DNA of 64,000 nt from Euphorbia lathyris. Lineage: Eukaryota; Streptophyta; Magnoliopsida; Malpighiales; Euphorbiaceae. Positions 46,492 to 56,438 of this stretch are shown here, in pieces; position 1 is the stretch's first letter, and every line of letters begins with the position of its first letter. Made by a program: the position numbers and the translations under genes. Below the pieces are notes generated by a model, which saw only the letters and a list, made by a program, of their open reading frames with translations, did no database searches and was not told the origin of the DNA. Location of the stretch: the NCBI RefSeq assembly GCF_963576675.1, contig NC_088910.1, forward strand, positions 105,862,807-105,926,806. Direction: 5' to 3'.

Positions 46492-48164
46492 TGATGCGTC
46501 CCCACCTAGGTTAGAGATGGGAACTCACTAAGGGATAAGTGTACCCCGTCGTTATCAAGTAATAAATTTCTGGTTTAAGTCCAGATTATCGTCCACAGGA
46601 TTTATTTCTGCAAGTACCGAGCTACTCGATCTCGGATGTTATCTAGGCTTAGGGGGTTTTAAGTTGGTTTGTTTAAATTAATCTACTCCTAGGTTGAATT
46701 ACGCTATTCCTAGCTAAGTTATCCGATTCTAACTAAGTTATTCTACGCCTAATTGAGTTACTCTACCCCTAATTAAGTTAAACTACTCCTAAGTGATCTT
46801 TTACCAATGCAATTAACCGAAGGAACATGAAGGGATACGATGATAATGAAAATAGAATGTTTAAACAATTGAATTGAAACCTAAGTCACTTGTGTCCAAG
46901 GCGATTAACCCGACCTATCCTCCTAAAGTCTCTAGTTCGTGATTCCCTTGTAAGGCCGAAACTAGCTCTAAGGCTCAGTAATTTGGGCTTAATCTTCTAT
47001 AGGGTCGTCAATCCTATAGGCACTGACTAGGTCAGATTCAGCTCGCAATATGTGCCAACCTAATTTTGGGATTATCGAATGAGTTAAACCAATCAGACAA
47101 AGCGTAAGACAAAGATTAAAACATCAAAACAATTGAATAAACAAGAACTATAATATATATCAAAGATGGAAACATTGTCACGAAGTTACAATAAACCTAG
47201 AATTCATAGCATGTATCAGAGGCTAGACAGAATATAAAAGAAGAAAAATCCCTTTCAGGGAACCTGTCTACCAATGCAGGCGTCTTTCTAGGATTTAAGG
47301 ATGAAGCTTGAGCAATCCTCGGTGAATGGAGCTTCGGAGGTGTCTTCAATGGAGGTTTGAAGGATATGGAGGAGGTGGAGAGGATTTCTCAAGGTGAAAA
47401 GCTAAGAGAATTACAAAGGAAAAAGATATCTAATTTACATTGGAAAAACTCTATTTATAGACGCGGCTCGGGCCCTTTTCTTGACCTAATTCGTGTCCTT
47501 ATTGATGTAGGAAGTCGTGGGGTCCATCGTGGCATCGTGGGGGCGAAATTGGTCTTTTTGACCAATTCCCGCAGGTCTGCTCGTCAGGCAGGGCGAGCTG
47601 CTCGGCGAGCAGGGCTACTCGCGACGAGCAGCCCCCTGCTCGCCGAGCAGGCGCCTGGCGGCCTGCTCGGCGAGCATGCACAACCTGCTCGGCGAGCAGG
47701 CACAGTGCCTGGGCAGTGCCTGGGCTGCTCGCCGAGCAGCGCCCGGGCTGCGCGCCGATGCTCAATTCGCCGAGCGACTGCCGGGGGTCCCCGAGACACA
47801 ATTTTTGCCTGAAATTGATCATGTTTTAACCTGCACACGCACATAAACTCCAAACAACATTAGTCCAAGGGCTAAATTGACCCGCCAATCGCTTATTTGA
47901 GCAAACGCTTCGTTTGGTGCGACTTTTGACGGATCAATTAGCTTCAAAAGATAACAGAATTATAATATGCATGCCATTTTGGCCGTATTTTCCTAAATTG
48001 ATCATAAAACGAGCCTAAACAACGAAAAGTAAATAAAACGTTTCCAATTTCTAACTAACTCACACAAAAGCATTTAAATGCGAGAATTGCTCGCTTATTA
48101 ACAAAATAACGCTAAAACCCGTCCTAAAACCGTACCCAAAGATAGGGGTGTTTGACCCCTATCA
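46492..48164 (-). repeat. 3' LTR of element C
   Basis: 1673 bp. The minus strand has a TATA box (CTATAAATAGAG) at about 47,451-47,462, with a GC-rich hairpin array just upstream (47,575-47,780). Frames in that array are not genes. Confidence 0.9.
47575..47780. repeat. GC-rich hairpin array in the C LTR (3' copy)
   Basis: Repeated CTGCTCGGCGAGCAG and CTGCTCGCCGAGCAG units, each able to fold into a short hairpin, with GTGCCTGGGCA repeats between them. It lies upstream of the minus-strand TATA box. The matching stretch in the other LTR is 52,055-52,255, with a different number of units. Confidence 0.85.
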
Positions 48165-50251
48165 AACCTCCTCGCACTTAAAACTTTACTTGTCCCCAAG
48201 TAAACTAAAAAAACTAAACCCGCAATCACAAGCAAGCTAGAAAACCTCCCGGTTTGACTAGGTGCTTGACACAATTTCGAGCATCTGTAATTACATGCAT
48301 TCGAAAATACAAAGTAGAGACACGATATCAAAAAGCCGCATTTCAATTATCATAGCTCATAGTTTTAAGCAAAAGGACACATGTTCAATTAAACAAGCTT
48401 GAGGGGATCGCTAAGTAAAACACCTCACCATAGGTAGTTCACTCATTTCACACAATTTTGGTGGCTAAAGTGTTTACTCTCGGCTTATGTTCTTGCTTAG
48501 GATTACGTTGATTTTGCACGTTCATCCGCGTTCCTCTACTATGCTATATGATTCCGGTGATATCAAAAACAGCCTCTAATCGGGGTTGTAATGTGGTTAG
48601 AGGGTTAAAGGTACAACAAGGGTTAATAGTTCTAGCGCTACAAAAACTAAGTTTAAATGGCTTTAGCAAATATGAAGTGACTGAGCTTTTTATTCATCCC
48701 TTATTATTTTCTTTTTGGGATGTTTTCTTGAGACGTTTTTTATTTTTAAGAACTGGGGAATGAAGTTCTTCCCTTTTGTTCGTCTCTTTTCTTTGCTTTT
48801 TCTTTCTTTTTTTTCTGTTTTTCTCTTTTTTTTCTCTTTTTGGGATAGTGATGCTCATTCACTTCTTAGCCTTTTGGCTTGCTACTGTAATGCCATAAAC
48901 AAAGATAAAGCGCTAGAAGAAAACAAAGGCTATATTTGAGCTTTGCACAAGAAATTGGGTTAAGTAGCAAACCAAGTTGTGGTTTGCAAAAACAGGTTAG
49001 AACGAAAGAAAAATCTATAAACTACAAAAATATAGGCTCAAAGGGGCTTCCTAGAGTGGATGAAAAAGAAAAAATAAGGTAAAGAAAATGGTTAATTCTA
49101 ATGAGGCTGATTCATCGTTTATCATCTCAAACCATCACATGTAGGTTCAACACAGTATTAGGTGCAAAATCTGTAATCTTCCACAAGTCAAAGCTTTCAC
49201 ACAAAAATGTCAAGAAAAAGAGCTTTTTGATGTTCGCTCTTAGACTCAAATTCAACTCACAATTCTTTGGGTTTCAATTTTGTGTTTACTAGTTTTCCCC
49301 AAACTCAAGTTTAATGTCACATGCCTTCGATTCTTAAGTTATCTACCTAAGTAATGATTTTAGCATTTCTTCAAAAGTAGGGTCTAAATGCAAACCTTAG
49401 CTCATGCTTTTACAGATACAAGAGTTATGTCCCACACCTAAACTAGTTGTCATGCAATTTTAGATTCGGTTCTCAGCCCTCAAAGACAAATAACGAAGTT
49501 TAGATTCGAAGGAGGTTCACGGTTTTAGGTCCTAAACATGCAAAACCTAAATAAAACCGGAAAACGCAAAACTAAACTAGACACGACGCAATAAAAATTT
49601 AAAAATTATACAATTTTTATAAGTTTGTCTACCCCTCCTCCTCACACTAAAAATATGCAATAAGTTCCAACATTGCATCACAAACCATAGAGTACAAGTG
49701 CAAAAAGTTAGGGTGGAGAAGACAAATTACTGATTTTAGCGCAATCGCCAAAAGCTTGACGATTTGCGGTGGCAAATTTTTATTATTATTATTATTATTA
49801 TTATTTATTTATTTATTTCAGCTTCGTTCGGGAAAAAATCCCGAACTGCTGCTTATCTCGGCCGAGCAGCGGGCTGGGCGCAGTGTCCAGCGGCAGGCTG
49901 GGCGCAGTGCCCAGCGGCGGGCTGGGCGCCTGCGCCCAGCTCGCGGCGAGCAGGGCCTCCTGTGGCCAATTTTTTTTTTTTTTTTTAAATTTTATTTTAA
50001 ACCTGAAAACTTTAAAATAAAAATAAATAAAATAAAATAAAAGAAAACTAAACAAATAAAAAAAAATATTTATTTATTTTTTTTTTTTAAACGAACACTT
50101 TTAAAAAAAAACGTAAAAGAAAACTAAAAAGACTAAACTAAAAGATCAATGTATAATCTAAATAAAACAAACCTGAAAGTTTTATTAAAACTTGGGTTGC
50201 CTCCCAAGAAGCGCTACGTTATAGTCGGTGAGCTCGACATAGAATTCCCGC
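48165..50251 (-). other. Non-coding internal region of element C
   Basis: No long frame. It holds a polypurine tract next to the LTR (minus GCGAGGAGGTT), AT-rich spacer, a (TTA/TAA)n run at 49,780-49,820, a GC-rich hairpin block at 49,855-49,965, and on the minus strand CTTCTTGGGAGGCAACCCAA at 50,190-50,210, a phrase common in plant gypsy elements. It has T-rich stretches on both strands. Confidence 0.7.
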
Positions 50252-50767
50252 CTAGGTGTATGCTTCTACTCGCGTTAGGAATTCAAATTCCTGAATAAAT
50301 AATCCGTACCTGCAAAACGGATTATCAGTTTCAAAGAATTTTAATAAAAACAACGGATAAAATTTAAATAAGTTATGAAAAAATTTAGTTTGCTCCCTTT
50401 TTGATTCTCTTGGTAAATCAAAGAGAATGGAAATTTCTGGACTTGGAGCAAAACCGAACTCTTCTATTTTTGGATTCTTCTCTAGAGGCTCAATTTCAAC
50501 TGATTCCTCAATTAATATTGAAACTTTCGGTTTCTCATAATTAGGGATCAGTTTTTCATTGTTAATGGGAAAAGATATTACCTTATCAACCTGACCTACC
50601 AAATTGGGTTCTTTAATTGATTCGTCCGCGGTTGAATCAACTAGGATCCCTTTTTGTATGCATAAATTTTTAATTGAGGCATACAAATCGTCAGTTTGAT
50701 CTTCGTGAGTAGATAGAAAGTTAAGCAAATGCGTAATAGACTCCTTATTTCCATTGTTTCTAGCCAT
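50252..50767 (-). CDS. 171-residue ORF of element C, unknown
   Basis: The only substantial frame in element C, about 180 bases inside the PBS. Starts MARNNGNKESITHLLNFLS. The protein is mixed-charge with E/K-rich middle (LIEESVEIEPLEKNPKIEE) and an aromatic C-terminal part (FFHNLFKFYPLFLLKFF). No zinc knuckle, protease or polymerase motif. It sits where gag would start in an autonomous relative, so it may be a Gag remnant or a leader protein. I do not recognise it. Confidence 0.45.
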   Translation of the reverse strand: MARNNGNKESITHLLNFLSTHEDQTDDLYASIKNLCIQKGILVDSTADESIKEPNLVGQVDKVISFPINNEKLIPNYEKPKVSILIEESVEIEPLEKNPKIEEFGFAPSPEISILFDLPRESKREQTKFFHNLFKFYPLFLLKFFETDNPFCRYGLFIQEFEFLTRVEAYT

Positions 50768-50948
50768 TTTCTCAAAAAAGAAGAATCATTAGAAATAACA
50801 ATAAAAATTAGAAACAAATATTCACAAAAAGAAAAGTATAAAGGATTATATATAAACAAGTATAGACGATTATAAACAAAGGATATTCACAATGAATGCC
50901 TAAACTAACAAATCGACCTTTGGTTCGATATTGCAGAAGAAATAAATT

Positions 50949-50964
50949 CCCGGCAACGGCGCCA
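50949..50964 (-). other. Primer binding site of element C (Asp-tRNA type)
   Basis: Minus strand TGGCGCCGTTGCCGGG, six bases from the 5' LTR. This is the PBS used by Athila/Tat-like Ty3/gypsy elements and fixes orientation. Confidence 0.9.
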
Positions 50965-52054
50965 AAAACTTCATGTGTCCCCACCTAGGTTAGAGATGGG
51001 AACTCACTAAGGGATAAGTGTACCCCGTCGTTATCAAGTAATAAATTTCTGGTTTAAGTCCAGGTTATCGTCCACAGGATTTATTTCTGCAAGTACCGAG
51101 CTACTCGATCTCGGATGTTATCTAGGCTTAGGGGGTTTTGAGTTGGTTTGTTTAAATTAATCTACTCCTAGGTTGAATTACGCTATTCCTAGCTAAGTTA
51201 TCCGATTCTAACTAAGTTATTCTACGCCTAATTGAGTTACTCTACCCCTAATTAAGTTAAACTACTCCTAAGTGATCTTTTACCAATGCAATTAACCGAA
51301 GAAACATGAAGGGATACGATGATAATGAAAATAGAATGTTTAAACAATTGAATTGAAACCTAAGTCACTTGTGTCCAAGGCGATTAACCCGACCTATCCT
51401 CCTAAAGTCCCTAGTTCGTGATTCCCTTGTAAGGCCGAAACTAGCTCTAAGGCTCAGTAATTTGGGCTTAATCTTCTATAGGGTCGTCAATCCTATAGGC
51501 ACTGACTAGGTCAGATTCAGCTCGCAATATGTGCCAACCTAATTTTGGGATTATCGAATGAGTTAAACCAATCAGACAAAGCGTAAGACAAAGATTAAAA
51601 CATCAAAACAATTGAATAAACAAGAACTATAATATATATCAAAGATGGAAACATTGTCACGAAGTTACAATAAACCTAGAATTCATAGCATGTATCAGAG
51701 GCTAGACAGAATGTAAAAGAAGAAAAATCCCTTTCAGGGAACCTGTCTACCAATGCAGGCGTCTTTCTAGGATTTAAGGATGAAGCTTGAGCAATCCTCG
51801 GTGAATGGAGCTTCGGAGGTGTCTTCAATGGAGGTTTGAAGGATATGGAGGAGGTGGAGAGGATTTCTCAAGGTGAAAAGCTAAGAGAATTACAAAGGAA
51901 AAAGATATCTAATTTACATTGGAAAAACTCTATTTATAGACGCGGCTCGGGCCCTTTTCTTGACCTAATTCGTGTCCTTATTGATGTAGGAAGTCGTGGG
52001 GTCCATCGTGGCATCGTGGGGGCGAAATTGGTCTTTTTGACCAATTCCCGCAGG

Positions 52055-52255
52055 TCTGCTCGTCGAGCAGGGCGAGCTGCTCGACGAGCAGGGCTACTCG
52101 CGACGAGCAGCCCCCTGCTCGCCGAGCAGGCGCCTAGCGGCCTGCTCGGCGAGCAGGCATAGTGCCTGGGCAGTGCCTGGGCGGTGCCTGGGCGGTGCCT
52201 GGGCTGCTCGCCGAGCAGCGCCCGGGCTGCGCGCCGATGCTCAATTCGCCGAGCG
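52055..52255. repeat. GC-rich hairpin array in the C LTR (5' copy)
   Basis: Same CTGCTCG(N)CGAGCAG units as 47,575-47,780, but one palindrome fewer and extra GTGCCTGGGCG repeats. Most length differences between the two C LTRs fall here. Confidence 0.85.
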
Positions 52256-54094
52256 ACTGCCGGGTGTCCTCGAGACACGATTTTTACCTGAAATTGATCA
52301 TGTTTTAACCTGCACACGCACATAAACTCCAAACAACATTAGTCGAAGGGCTCAATTGACCTGCCAATCGCTTATTTGAGCAAACGCTTCATTTGGTGCG
52401 ACTTTTGACGGATCAATTAGCTTCAAAAGATAACGGAATTATACTATGCATGTCTGTTAGACGAGGTGTCGCGGTCTAATCTCCCGGGCGGACCGGGGGG
52501 TGGACACCTCATGGCAACGTAAGCGGTGATTGGCGCCGAAAGCAACCAATCGTGGAATCAAGCTGCTCGGCCGGACCGGAGCTCGGAGATATGGAAGAGT
52601 CGCCACCCACGAATGGGAAAATGAACACCGATCCCTTGCGGGAGACCGGTGTGGGTTCGGGAAACTTAGGTACGAGCCGAGAAGGCTAGCTCCTTTCCGG
52701 AGAAAGGCTACTAGGCACCCCGATATCGCCCGGTTATGAACCATCGGCCTCCTACTCAGCATGTTAGGCGATAACGGACTAATCGTATACTTCTTTAAGT
52801 TTAAAATTCATTTGAAACCTTTTCTTTCTCTTTTTGGAAACCGTTTTGAGCATATATTATTGAAAAGCCACATTAGTAAAGAATCACCCATTTATATTAT
52901 ACATACACAGAGAAGGGGGAAGAAAGAAGTGATTTATTTACAACTTTATTTAAATGTCATGCTGTGTGTTTATTCTATGCTAACTTATTTCCCCCCAAAA
53001 CGAGTTTATTTACGTGGTTCGCACCTTAATCGCCGTTGGAACGATTTAGGTGCGTTTTAAAACCGCGATTGGTGAAGTTTACTCGAATCGCCGTTGGAAC
53101 GACTCAAGTGTTTGAAAACGTTTGAGATAAAAACCTTTAGTAAGAAAACGTGGTTAAACATACAAGTCCATTTTATTTTGTACAAATTCTTTTGAGAAAA
53201 TGGTTCAAAATATTCGATTATTCACAATGAAAATGATTTTAATTACAAGGTTCACTTAATCCGCCTTTGGAACGGATTAAGGTTTTAAAACGTGGTGTTT
53301 TGAAAACGATTTGAAATATTAACAAAACAACTATATTTATTTACATTAGGAACCTCTAAAAATTCATTAGTTTAAATAATTAAATTGAAAACTCTCTTTT
53401 TGTGATTTATTTTCTCCTTTTATTTAATGGACTCTCTACCTATTATAATTACAATAATAAACCCATTTAAACCAAGATTCACTCCCAAATAAAGCCCATT
53501 TGAAACATGGACCCATAAATGGTCCAAAAGAATAAAGAAAATAATTTAAGCATATATATATACATTCAAATCAAAAAGAGAATATGAAAATAAAAGTTAA
53601 TAAAAAGAAACTATATAATACATATATGAAAATACTAGATATAATACATTTATACTTTAAAGAGGTGGAAATAGTAAATAAATCTCATTAGATAAGAAAA
53701 TAACATTTATCCAAAATAGTTTCATATAATAAACAATAACATAACCCAAATATCCCAAAACTATATATATACATAACTAATATAGTTTTAAATACCAAAA
53801 ATAACATATATCCATATACTAATACTTACTAATTAGTTCCCAAAATGCCCAAATAAATAACCTTTTAAAATAGAATCTAATATAACTCAAATGAATAAAA
53901 AAAGAGAATATATATATACATATACCCATGCTTAAAAAATTGAATAAAAAATGATATATAAACATCACAAATAATTATATATACCAAATGTCTAACAATA
54001 GTTTGAAAATATATATTACATAAATATACAAAGGACCAAAAGCCTAGAAGTTAAGAAACAGGGACCAAAACCGCATTTTTTACATTCCAGCAGA

Positions 54095-54121
54095 TTTACC
54101 GACGGAAAATCCGTCGGTAAA
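54095..54121. repeat. Perfect 12-bp hairpin inside LTR D
   Basis: TTTACCGACGGA, three A, TCCGTCGGTAAA. Similar CCGACGGAAAATCCGTCGG words are common in CACTA-type subterminal repeats, so this may be a borrowed fragment or coincidence. Confidence 0.8.
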
Positions 54122-54787
54122 CAGCAATCAGTGACAGAAAAGGAAAATTACGGCAGCACTCCAATTGTTTCCAGATTTATTCAAAAGCTTTAAATTAAAT
54201 CTAATTCAATCGTTTTGGATTTCCGAACTACCAAAAATGGATCATAGTCAATAACGGAAGTTCCTAAAACAACGTTTTTATTTTAAAACATTATTCGGAG
54301 ATTCTTTTAAATTAAAACTTATAGTTACAACGTTTTTAACACCCGAACTACCTTTTTATCGGATCACGGTTCGTATTGGGATATCAAAACCAGGTTTTTT
54401 ATTTTAAAGCAAAACCGAATTTTATTCAACACGAGACGGGAATTAAATAAATACGAAAAATTAAATAAAACGTGATAAATAAATAAATGACAAAATAAAT
54501 AAAATTATAACATAAAAATAAATAAAGGAAAAGAAATAAATAAAATAAAACGAGTCTAGTCCTCGGATAATACCTCAAGTTCGGTATCTGACAGTCGAAG
54601 CCGATTGATTCCACGAGTCGTGATTTTCCGGTTTTTTGTGTTTTTTTAGTAAAAATTTAACTTTGGGAAATTCAGAATTTTTGAGAAAAAAAATATTTTT
54701 CTCAAAAAAATTCACTTTCTCTCTCTAAAAATGTTTAGAGTGAGAAAGGCTCCAAAATTCCTCTCTCAAAATGCATGGGGATCCGTG

Positions 54788-54796
54788 CCTTTTATA
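54788..54796 (-). promoter_or_regulatory. TATA box of LTR D
   Basis: Minus strand CCTATAAAAGGCACGG; GC-rich hairpin array directly upstream on that strand, AT-rich transcribed leader downstream. Confidence 0.6.
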
Positions 54797-54814
54797 GGCA
54801 AACGGGTCCCCGGA

Positions 54815-55020
54815 CCAATGGGCGACGCCCGAGTAAAATCGGGCGTCGCCCAAAGGGTTGGGCGGCCGCCCAACCTCGCGTTGGGCTACCGCCCAACGAT
54901 TGTTGGGCGATCGCCCAACGGTTGTTGGGCGGTCGCCCAACAGCGTTGGGCGAGCGCCCAACCGTCGTTGGGCGTCCGCCCGACGCGGTTGGGCGCTCAC
55001 CCAACGGCCGCCGGGGCGCG
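54815..55020. repeat. GC-rich hairpin array in LTR D
   Basis: Seven consecutive 16-base near-palindromes of the form TTGGGCGNNCGCCCAA (exact palindromes: TTGGGCGGCCGCCCAA and TTGGGCGATCGCCCAA), spaced about 22-25 bases, preceded by a longer hairpin GGGCGACGCCCGA...TCGGGCGTCGCCC. Arms are conserved and the middle varies. Confidence 0.9.
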
Positions 55021-55400
55021 TCTCGCACCATCGGGCGCCATGCCCCGCGACCGTCGAGCTCATGTTCCGCGCCGTCGGGTGTCCACGTGTCGTGACCACC
55101 GGGCTTGCGTTCCGCGCCGTCGGGCGCCTACGAGTTGTGACCGCCGAACGTGTGTTTCGCGCTGCCGGGCGCACACGCCCCATGGTCGACGAGTGCGCGC
55201 ACCGCGTTGCCAAGCTCGTGCATTGCTCGGATGTCAAGCTCGTGCATTGCTCGGATGTCAAGCGCGTGCTATTCGTGGTTGGACGCGTGCGTCCGACGAG
55301 CGTCGAGCGCGCGCTTTGCGTCGTCGAGCGGGTGTCCGACTGTCGTCGAACGCGCGTCGGCTGCCGCTAAGCACTCGCACTACGCACATCACAACAGCGA
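55021..55400. repeat. GC-rich degenerate repeat zone upstream of the D hairpin array
   Basis: Many near-copies of GCGCCGTCGGGCG and a 22-base direct repeat of CTCGTGCATTGCTCGGATGT at about 55,218-55,260. High GC produces long frames on both strands rich in R, A and P; none resembles a protein. Confidence 0.7.
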
Positions 55401-55701
55401 CCCACTGTAACTTATTTATTTTATTTTTTTCGAAACTTCCGGAATCAATCGCTTCAACCGTCTTGTTTTCAGGTTTTCATCACAGGTCCTCCGACTCGGT
55501 GTCTACAATGCCATTTTGGCCGTATTTGCCTAAATTGATCATAAAACGAGCCTAAACAACGAAAAGTAAATAAAACGTTTCCAATTTCTAACTAACTCAC
55601 ACAAAAGCATTTAAATGCGAGAATTGCTCGCTTATTAACAAAATAACGCTAAAACCCATCCTAAAACCGTACCCAAAGATAGGGGTTTTTGACCCCTATC
55701 A

Positions 55702-56375
55702 GATATCTCATGGGTCAGCAACGAGCCGATGAGTTCGTCATATTTGTAGGTGGTTAAATCCTGAGCTTCCTCAACTGCTGTCTTCTTTGCTTGCCAGTCT
55801 TTAGGAAGACTCCTGAGTATCTTTTTGACTTGTTCTTCCTCAGTGAAGATTTTCCCAAGTCTCTTGAGCTCATTAATGATGTTGGTAAACCTTGCATTCA
55901 TGTCTGAGATGCCCTCATCATTGTTCATCTCGAACAGCTCGTACAGTCTCATCTGCTGATTCACCTTGGACTCCTTTACTTTATTGGTTCCCTCGTAGGT
56001 GACTTCCAGCTTTTTCCAGATCTCTTGCGCCGACTCACAACCTGAGATTTTATTATATTCTGCAGCATCGAGCGCACAGTAAAGCATATTAATAGTCGAA
56101 GCGTGATTTTGAAGCTTCTTAAGATCATCTTCTGTCCATTTGGCCTTAGCTTTTACAACTATTTGGCCAGCCACAACTTCGACAGGTACAAATGGGCCTT
56201 GAACTATAGATAGCCAGGCACTCATGTTTGTAGCCTGAATGAAGTTTTTCATCCTATTCTTCCAGAAGGTATAGTTAGACCCGAAGAATAGGGGAGGCCG
56301 AGTGATGGACAGCCCCTCAGGCAGTATCTGAGTTGTTTGGTTTCCTGGGAGAAACCGAGTACTGTTTTTGCCCAT
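55702..56375 (-). pseudogene. Sirevirus gag, N-terminal part, copy B
   Basis: Begins at the ATG at 56375, about 50 bases after the PBS; encodes [46 protein letters not shown] and [18 protein letters not shown], typical copia-type Gag (UBN2-like). It breaks off at 55702, where element C is inserted, and resumes at 46491. Confidence 0.9.
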
Positions 56376-56423
56376 GGTAGGGATCAGCTTAAGGTTGTTA
56401 GACCTTTTACAGAGAGCTTTTAG

Positions 56424-56435
56424 GCTCTGATACCA
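56424..56435 (-). other. Primer binding site of Sirevirus B
   Basis: Minus strand TGGTATCAGAGC, three bases from the 5' LTR, as in copy A. Confidence 0.95.
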
Positions 56436-56438
56436 CTT

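Larger units (their letters stand above)
52451..55507 (-). mobile_element. Element D: solo LTR, probably Ty3/gypsy Tat/Ogre-like (3.06 kb)
   Basis: Minus orientation: begins TGTAGACACCGAGTCGGAGG and ends AACAGACA, with no PBS, genes or second LTR. It interrupts the 5' LTR of element C; the flanks ATGCA and ATGCC match at 4 of 5. Such long LTRs, the TGTAGACACCGAG start and AGTCGCCACCC phrase near 52,600 fit Tat/Ogre-like elements. The TATA box is at 54,788-54,796 (TATAAAAGG). That leaves about 2.3 kb of transcribed LTR downstream. A solo LTR arises by recombination between the two LTRs of a full element. Confidence 0.7.
46492..55701 (-). mobile_element. Element C: non-autonomous Ty3/gypsy-like LTR retrotransposon (9.2 kb with nested LTR)
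   Basis: Inserted in gag of Sirevirus B with duplication GATAT (46487-46491, 55702-55706). Minus orientation: 5' LTR 50971-55701 (interrupted by D), PBS 50949-50964, internal 48165-50970, polypurine tract 48165-48178, 3' LTR 46492-48164. LTR ends in minus orientation are TGATAGGGG...GCATCA. Without D both LTRs are about 1673 bp, with some two dozen substitutions plus indels in a GC-rich block. The internal region is only 2.8 kb and has no pol domains, so it must be mobilised by another element. The Asp-tRNA-type PBS and the phrase CTTCTTGGGAGGCAACCCAA point to the Athila/Tat side of Ty3/gypsy. Confidence 0.9.
50971..55701 (-). repeat. 5' LTR of element C, split by solo LTR D
   Basis: LTR parts 50971-52450 and 55508-55701 together match 46492-48164 along the whole length. 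The 3' part resumes at ATGCCATTTTGGCCG. TATA box on the minus strand at about 51,930-51,941. Confidence 0.9.

Noticed and set aside
47357..47853. Open frames on both strands in the C LTR (repeated at 51,836-52,332)
   Set aside because: They cross the GC-rich palindrome block in an LTR, upstream of its TATA box. Frames in the two LTRs differ in length with repeat number.
54815..55020. CRISPR-like look of the regular repeats
   Set aside because: Repeats are themselves palindromes with spacers of a few bases, in a plant LTR; there are no cas genes.
54731..55555. Long GC-rich open frames on both strands
   Set aside because: They are translations of hairpin arrays and simple GC repeats in LTR D, open on several frames at once, with R/A/P-rich low complexity.
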